NCBI GenBank assembly: GCA_016927965.1
Contig: JAFGLP010000075.1
Span: forward strand, 1-10,756
DNA: 10,756 bases
Direction of reading: 5' to 3'
DNA from: Dehalococcoidia bacterium
Lineage (GTDB): Bacteria; Chloroflexota; Dehalococcoidia; GIF9; UBA5629
The notes under the pieces were generated by a model that made no database searches, was not told the origin of the DNA, and worked only from the letters and a program-made list of their open reading frames with translations. The position numbers were made by a program, and so were the translations under genes. This document shows positions 6,623 to 10,756 of this stretch, piece by piece (position 1 is the stretch's first letter; every line of letters starts with the position of its first letter).

Positions 6623-7579
6623 ATGAAAAGATTGCCTACAATGAACATCATGCCTGAGATGAAAAAACCGAAGGTCACCGTGTTTGCAGGCAAGGGCGGT
6701 GTGGGCAAAACCACCTGTGCGGCGGCCGCCGCCCTTCAGTCGTCCACGCTGGGCCGCAAGACGCTGGCCATATCGACGGATGCCACGCCCTCGCTGGCCC
6801 ACATCTTCGAGATAAAACCGCAGGGCAAACCAGCCCGCGTGAGCGATAACCTCTACTTCAGCGAACTGGGCACGGAAGAGGTCAAACAGATGTGGGACGG
6901 GAAGTTCGGCAAAGATGTATACCAGGTCTTCTCGTCTTTCGTGGATATCGGCTACGCAGAGTTCGTAGATTTCATCGGCTCCATGCTGCCCGGCCTGGCC
7001 GAGGAGTTCATGGTTGACTATATCCGCGAGCTCCAGGAGAGCGGCGCCTACGACAGTATCATCTGGGATACCGCGCCGCTGGGCCAGACGCTGGCCCTGC
7101 TGGAGACACCGGCGCTGGTGTCACAGCACCTCAGGCTGGCGCCTCGCATCTACACCCGGATGAAGGCGGGGACAGGCACAAAGGAGCCCATACTGGACAT
7201 CATCCGCCGCTGGGAGGCGCTCTCAGCCACAGATATGGAGTTCCTGCGCAGCGGGGTGGATTTCAACATCGTCGCCATCGCCGAGGCGCTGGCGGTCAAC
7301 CAGCTCGACGGCATACTCAGCGAGATGCAGAAGTACGGCTTCAAGGTCAGCCGCCTGGTGATCAATAACGTGGTCAAAACGGCAGACTCGCCCTTTTTAC
7401 GCAGCCGGGCGGCGCAGCAACAGGGCTACCTCTCCACAATACACGCTAAATACGCTCACCTCCAGATCACCGAGCTGCCCATGTTCCCGCAGGAAGTGCG
7501 GGGTATAGAGAGGATCAGGGCCATGGCCGCGGAGCTTTTCGGGGAAGGGGAAGAGGAAATTTCAAATTCTAAATACTAA
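6623..7579 (+). CDS. Single-domain ArsA/Get3-family ATPase
   Basis: SIMIBI-class P-loop ATPase of the ArsA/Get3 group, 318 residues, expected to work as a cytoplasmic dimer. It shows a deviant Walker A GKGGVGKTT (23-31) with the signature Lys24, switch I STDATPSLAHIF with Asp53, switch II DTAPLGQTLALL (149-160), the adenine-loop pair Asn248-Asn249, and the late LPMFPQEVRGIERI motif resembling Get3 PHEVRG. Unlike E. coli ArsA it has one ATPase domain. Cys32 is the only cysteine, so it has neither the arsenite-binding cysteines nor the Get3 zinc CxxC. Arsenite export is therefore unlikely; no ArsB or ArsR gene is near. The middle segment (about 84-138) may form the client or helical subdomain. 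The start is uncertain (ATGs also at 6641, 6650 and 6659; no good ribosome site). The last six residues (ISNSKY) and the stop come from a repeat array. Confidence 0.9.
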   Translation: MKRLPTMNIMPEMKKPKVTVFAGKGGVGKTTCAAAAALQSSTLGRKTLAISTDATPSLAHIFEIKPQGKPARVSDNLYFSELGTEEVKQMWDGKFGKDVYQVFSSFVDIGYAEFVDFIGSMLPGLAEEFMVDYIRELQESGAYDSIIWDTAPLGQTLALLETPALVSQHLRLAPRIYTRMKAGTGTKEPILDIIRRWEALSATDMEFLRSGVDFNIVAIAEALAVNQLDGILSEMQKYGFKVSRLVINNVVKTADSPFLRSRAAQQQGYLSTIHAKYAHLQITELPMFPQEVRGIERIRAMAAELFGEGEEEISNSKY

Positions 7580-7615
7580 GTTCTAAACTCTAAACAAGCT
7601 CAAAATTCAAAGTTC
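7560..7615 (+). repeat. Degenerate 7-bp tandem array, copy B (3' end of the ArsA-like gene)
   Basis: Eight consecutive heptamers in exact register: TTTCAAA, TTCTAAA, TACTAAG, TTCTAAA, CTCTAAA, CAAGCTC, AAAATTC, AAAGTTC. The array begins inside the ArsA-like gene and supplies its last residues and its TAA (7577-7579). TAA recurs every 7 bases, so all three frames are closed within three units. It is inverted relative to copies A and C on the map but has the same sense relative to its gene. Confidence 0.85.
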
Positions 7616-7647
7616 CAATGTGAAAGGATTTATACTCTCACCCCAAG

Positions 7648-7677
7648 CCCTCTCCCAAAGGAGAGGGGAATATTTTT
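7648..7677 (+). terminator. Probable terminator hairpin of the ArsA-like gene, REP-like
   Basis: CCCTCTCC-CAAA-GGAGAGGG is a perfect 8-bp GC-rich stem with a 4-base loop, followed by GAATATTTTT, 69 bases after the ArsA-like stop. The preceding CTCACCCCAAG resembles widespread intergenic palindromic repeats of the CTCACCC-CCCTCTCCC type, so it may be a dispersed repeat that also terminates transcription. Confidence 0.45.
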
Positions 7678-7679
7678 CC

Positions 7680-7702
7680 GAGAAGGGGCTGCGCTCCTTC
7701 TC
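7680..7702. repeat. Hairpin GAGAAGG/CCTTCTC
   Basis: Perfect 7-bp inverted repeat with a 9-base loop, just after the previous hairpin. It has no T-run on either side, so it looks like part of a palindromic intergenic element rather than a terminator. Confidence 0.5.
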
Positions 7703-7815
7703 TCATCCTTGCCGGCAGGACTTTAACCGGATTGATTTAACAGCAGAATTAAAGGGGTCCTCGCTCATCCCTGCTGCCAGGGTTTTGACTATGATGGCTG
7801 AATGCCATTATTTCG

Positions 7816-7857
7816 GGGTTTTGAACTTGTTCAGGATTTAGTATTTGGGGCTTAGAG
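7816..7857 (-). repeat. Degenerate 7-bp tandem array, copy C (downstream of the ABC permease operon)
   Basis: Minus-strand units in exact register: CTCTAAG, CCCCAAA, TACTAAA, TCCTGAA, CAAGTTC, AAAACCC. It begins 40 bases past the stop of the permease gene. Plus-strand 7822-7857 matches 2101-2136 of copy A at 27 of 36 positions, and all nine differences are transitions. Confidence 0.8.
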
Positions 7858-7897
7858 TTTTAACCTGCGGCCCTCGTTATAAAATATTCAGACATAA

Positions 7898-8932
7898 TTA
7901 GCTCATTGTCAGCCTGCGAGTGATGTAGGGGGCAGCCAGGGCCAGCACAGCCAGCGCCGCGGCGTAAAAAGGCAGGTGTGCAACACCCACGTAGGGGTCG
8001 CCGGTGGACAGCCGGGCCACCAGGGCGAAGGGGGAGGGGCTGATAAAATAGGCCAGCGAGAAAATCACCAGTATGACCAGCGAATAGATGAACTGTGACC
8101 TCTCGCGATCGCGGAAGACCAGCGATACCAGCAGGGCGACGATAGCTATGATGGCGGTGACCATCATGGAAAGCAGTAATACCATGGGCGTGTTCTGAAT
8201 GGTGAAGCCGTTGAACCCCAGCAACACCACCCAAAGTATGCACTGGAAAGCCCCCACCACCACCGAGGCGATGATCTTGGCGCCGGTTATCCAGTTAATG
8301 GATACGGGGGCCGACAGCAGGGTATCAAGCGTCTTGTTTTCTATCTCCTCTGAAATGGAATCGATCACCATGCTGCCGGCTATGAAGGCAGGGAAGAACA
8401 TAAGTATGGGGATGATGATGGTATATAGAAACTCATATGTCGAGAAAGGCTTGCCCTTAACATCCTGGTACCTGATGCTGACGCCCTGCTGCTCCCTCAG
8501 GTAGTTCTCGTAGCGCTCCATCGGATCCTTGAGCAGCATCAGCACCAGCGTGGCCTGCGCATCCATGTCGGGCAGGACCAGCTTCATATCCACCACGCCC
8601 TGGTCCTCGGCGGGGATATAGGCTATGGCGTCCAAGTATCCTGCCTTGAAGGCCGCCTCGGCCCGGGTGGTATCCTCAAATGCGTAGACGTGGTGGTTGC
8701 GCTCCTGCAGGTAGGTGACAAACTGGCTCTCCGTATTGCCGATGATCCCCACATTGATGCTGGCGGTGGCGTTCTGCCCGATCGAGCCCGGATCGTAATA
8801 GACCATGATCCCCAGCAGTATCACGGAGGAAAAGGAGGCGATAAACATCTGGATGAGTATGGCAAACATGATGGTTTTTTCTTTGCGCAGGAGCTTTAAC
8901 TCGTGCCAGACCATGGAGAGAAATCCTTTCAT
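7898..8932 (-). CDS. ABC-2 type transporter permease
   Basis: Inner-membrane permease of the ABC-2 (NatB/YhaP-like) group, 344 residues. Topology reads as a cytoplasmic N-terminus, TM1 at 21-46, a large extracytoplasmic domain at about 47-165, then five more helices at about 168-190, 217-238, 249-272, 281-297 and 320-337. The segment EEIENKTLDTLLSAPVS (195-211) after TM2 is the hallmark coupling region that contacts the ATPase. The start ATG overlaps the stop of the upstream permease gene by four bases (ATGA), so the two are translationally coupled and probably form a heterodimeric channel. The substrate is unknown; the family exports ions, drugs, lipids or peptides. No ATPase is in the window. 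The gene ends 40 bases before a heptamer array. Confidence 0.9.
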   Translation of the reverse strand: MKGFLSMVWHELKLLRKEKTIMFAILIQMFIASFSSVILLGIMVYYDPGSIGQNATASINVGIIGNTESQFVTYLQERNHHVYAFEDTTRAEAAFKAGYLDAIAYIPAEDQGVVDMKLVLPDMDAQATLVLMLLKDPMERYENYLREQQGVSIRYQDVKGKPFSTYEFLYTIIIPILMFFPAFIAGSMVIDSISEEIENKTLDTLLSAPVSINWITGAKIIASVVVGAFQCILWVVLLGFNGFTIQNTPMVLLLSMMVTAIIAIVALLVSLVFRDRERSQFIYSLVILVIFSLAYFISPSPFALVARLSTGDPYVGVAHLPFYAAALAVLALAAPYITRRLTMS

Positions 8933-10749
8933 TTGAACACACCTACCAGGAACATATTATAGAGCCCATGCATAAGGGACCCTGCCAGCAGGGCCACCGG
9001 GTATCCTTTCATACCCAGGCGGAAAGTCAACAGGCAGACCATCATTGTGCAGATGGAGTGCACCACCAGCGGTATCCAGAGGGCATTGGAAGCGAAGACC
9101 GCGGCGGTGAAGATAGATTCGGAGATGACCTTGAGCGACATGAAGAGCAGCAGCTTTTCACCGAGGAAGAAAAAGGCGGCGGATACAACAGCCAGCAGGA
9201 CAACCTGCTGCCATTTTTTGGCCAGCCCGCGCTCGATAGCCACGGCCACCGTCAGGGATTTGGTCATCTCCTCGATAACCACACAGATAAATATCACCAG
9301 CCCCAGCGCCAGCGCTTTGGGCAGGTTGAAGGCCAGCGTGATCACGCCCATCTCCACCATGAAGACGACGGGTATCAGCAGCAGAGAGAAAAGGGCCACG
9401 GAGATGGCTATATGGCGCTTGTCGATGGCGAAATAGATGGCCTCGCGCACCTTGACATGGATAGGGCGGAAGCTGAGCAGGTACTCTTCGTTAAAGACGC
9501 GCGTGCCCACCACCAGCGCCAGCACGAATACCAGCAGCATGGGGATGGCGGACAGCATATACTGCATGACCGTTATGTCAGCGCCGCGGTACATCTGCAC
9601 GGCCAGCGTCAGCGGGGAGACATAGCTGAGATCGTTGATGCCCACAAACATGGCGGGAAAAACCAGATAGCCGGTAATGCCGGTCACCGCCAGCAGCGAG
9701 AAGAAGGTCTGGTCCTTGAAAGTACGGTACTGTAGGGCCACCCCCAGGTAAATGGCAAAGATAAAAAGTATGACCGGCAGGAAGATGGCAACCGCCAGCA
9801 GGGGGTTGCCGCGCAAAACGACCGTTATGGCCAGCACGATCAACAGCGAGTAGCCGATATAGGGCAGCATCTTGCCGACGATAACCTGCAGCGGTGTGAC
9901 CGGTGTGGACAGCAGGATGTTGATTTTCCGGCCCATTTTTTCCTCGATGAAGCCGCTGGTGAAAAAGATGCTGATGAAGAAGATGGGCAGTATATAGAGA
10001 AAGGCCAGCAATACCTGCGCCAGGGGTATGGGAGGGGTCATCAGCGACGGCACAATGACCTCCCTGTCGGTGGCGAACTCGGCCTTGAACTCAGGCAGCG
10101 AACGGCTGCTGCCCAGTCCCTCAAGCTGCCGCATGACCGAGGCGTCCGATTCCACGGAGATCTCCTGGCCTGGTGATGAAGACATGTTCAGTTCTTCACC
10201 CATCAAATCAGATTGGATGACCCCGCTTTTCCCGTCCGGCATGGACGGATTGGATACGCCGCCCATGATATCGGCCAGCGTTGCCACCGAAGCCGATCCG
10301 AGTGCTTTGGAAGGGGCCTTGAGATAGTTGACCTCCACCCTCAGGGGGAAGGCCTGGTTGAGGTGATATTGCGTAGCCACCCGCTGCAGCTCGCCCGTCT
10401 TCAGGTAAGTCCTGACGGCGCCGGCGGCATACTGCGAGCGGTCATCCTGGCGGTAAAAAATAGTGCGGCCGCTGAGGTAAGCGTCGATTTCCCCCGATTG
10501 CAGGGCGAGACCCGCTCTCCCCGTATCCACATTTATGATATGAAAGCGCTGATCGTCCAGGCCGGGAGCACCGGGGGAAACCCCGATATTATAAAAATCC
10601 CTGGCCAGCACCATGCCCTGCAGATAGACCAGGAAAGATACACCGGCCGCGGCGGCCAGCAGCACCGCGACGGTGGCAATCATCTTGCCGCCGAAACGGG
10701 CGCGCAGGCGCTTTATCTCACGACCTGCTATAATCAAAATATTACGCAT
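8929..10749 (-). CDS. ABC-2 permease fused to a PrsW-type intramembrane protease domain
   Basis: Inner-membrane protein of 606 residues, much longer than an ordinary ABC-2 permease. Residues 1-420 are the permease: TM1 at 23-45, an extracytoplasmic domain at about 46-240 with a Gly/Ser/Met-rich stretch (150-215), then about five helices between 244 and 417, with coupling segment EEKMGRKINILLSTPVT (269-285). After a basic linker (428-446), residues 447-606 form a second multi-helix domain carrying all four PrsW/CPBP-like protease motifs: Glu493-Glu494-x-x-Lys497, Phe527-x3-Glu531, His564-x3-Thr568 and His594-x3-Asn598 (MHGLYN). EExxK and FxxxE point to PrsW rather than CPBP. The domain may cut a membrane or exported peptide handled by the transporter; that is inference. 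The ATG is followed downstream by the second permease (ATGA overlap). A TAG three bases upstream (10755-10753) may end the ATPase gene. Confidence 0.88.
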   Translation of the reverse strand: MRNILIIAGREIKRLRARFGGKMIATVAVLLAAAAGVSFLVYLQGMVLARDFYNIGVSPGAPGLDDQRFHIINVDTGRAGLALQSGEIDAYLSGRTIFYRQDDRSQYAAGAVRTYLKTGELQRVATQYHLNQAFPLRVEVNYLKAPSKALGSASVATLADIMGGVSNPSMPDGKSGVIQSDLMGEELNMSSSPGQEISVESDASVMRQLEGLGSSRSLPEFKAEFATDREVIVPSLMTPPIPLAQVLLAFLYILPIFFISIFFTSGFIEEKMGRKINILLSTPVTPLQVIVGKMLPYIGYSLLIVLAITVVLRGNPLLAVAIFLPVILFIFAIYLGVALQYRTFKDQTFFSLLAVTGITGYLVFPAMFVGINDLSYVSPLTLAVQMYRGADITVMQYMLSAIPMLLVFVLALVVGTRVFNEEYLLSFRPIHVKVREAIYFAIDKRHIAISVALFSLLLIPVVFMVEMGVITLAFNLPKALALGLVIFICVVIEEMTKSLTVAVAIERGLAKKWQQVVLLAVVSAAFFFLGEKLLLFMSLKVISESIFTAAVFASNALWIPLVVHSICTMMVCLLTFRLGMKGYPVALLAGSLMHGLYNMFLVGVFK

Positions 10750-10756
10750 GGGCTAA

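Larger units (their letters stand above)
7580..7897. other. Repeat- and hairpin-rich intergenic region between convergent genes
   Basis: About 318 bases between the ends of the ArsA-like gene and the ABC permease gene. It holds the rest of array B, two GC-rich hairpins (7648-7667 and 7680-7702), two related CTCATCC(Y)TGC...CAGG segments (7703-7719 and 7764-7782), a small ATGGC/GCCAT hairpin (7794-7808) and inverted array C (7816-7857). One open frame across it (from 7620) is made of repeat sequence and looks non-coding. I see no RNA gene. Confidence 0.7.

Noticed and set aside
6623..7579. Arsenite-pump ATPase (arsA) as a named function
   Set aside because: One domain only, no arsenite-binding cysteines and no ars genes nearby, so I leave the gene symbol empty.
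7620..7841. Plus-strand open frame of 73 codons from a GTG
   Set aside because: It is made of hairpin and repeat sequence (including arrays B/C surroundings), has no ribosome site and no protein-like pattern.
2088..7857. CRISPR array
   Set aside because: The repeats are 7-bp degenerate tandem units without spacers, and no cas genes are present; the Cas4-like domain belongs to a DUF2779 protein.
8968..9735. Plus-strand open frame of 255 codons opposite the fused permease gene
   Set aside because: Very rich in His, Gln, Asp and Gly, as expected from the complement of a membrane-protein gene; the minus-strand protein has clear family motifs.

Overview
The window reads as ordinary, fairly gene-dense bacterial chromosome with ten protein genes. 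Two genes appear to start with TTG and one with GTG, each placed by a good GGAGG-type Shine-Dalgarno. ATA (Ile) and AGG (Arg) codons are common. The gene set (soluble multi-PAS histidine kinase, SemiSWEET, single-domain ArsA/Get3 ATPase, DUF2779 nuclease, ABC-2 permeases) and the A-rich heptamer arrays behind genes fit an uncultivated environmental bacterium. Chloroflexota/Dehalococcoidia is my best guess, held weakly. No rRNA, tRNA, CRISPR array, insertion sequence or phage gene is visible.

Layout. 1-1761 (minus): N-terminal 587 residues of a soluble sensor histidine kinase with three PAS domains, cut off by the window edge. 1762-2130: intergenic, holding a degenerate 7-bp repeat array that runs into the next gene's stop codon. 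2131-2409 (minus): a SemiSWEET transporter. 2611-3618 (plus): a D-2-hydroxyacid dehydrogenase. 3627-4346 (minus): a metallo-beta-lactamase-fold hydrolase. 4449-5006 (plus): a small TPR protein. 5014-6492 (minus): a DUF2779 protein combining a Cas4/RecB-like nuclease with an iron-sulfur cluster and a DEDD exonuclease-like domain. 6623-7579 (plus): an ArsA/Get3-like ATPase. 7580-7897: a repeat-rich intergenic region with two oppositely oriented heptamer arrays and several hairpins. 7898-8932 and 8929-10749 (minus): two translationally coupled ABC-2 permease genes. The upstream, larger one carries a C-terminal PrsW-type intramembrane protease domain.

How the genes work together. From 2131 to 7579 the genes alternate strand, with convergent pairs only 7-8 bp apart, so most look like single-gene transcription units. 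The only clear operon is the ABC permease pair (4-bp ATGA overlap). Its ATPase is absent and is probably encoded just beyond 10756.

The two most notable points are the ABC-2 permease/PrsW protease fusion and a family of heptamer arrays. The three arrays all lie at the 3' ends of genes in the same orientation relative to the gene, and two of them supply the gene's actual stop codon.
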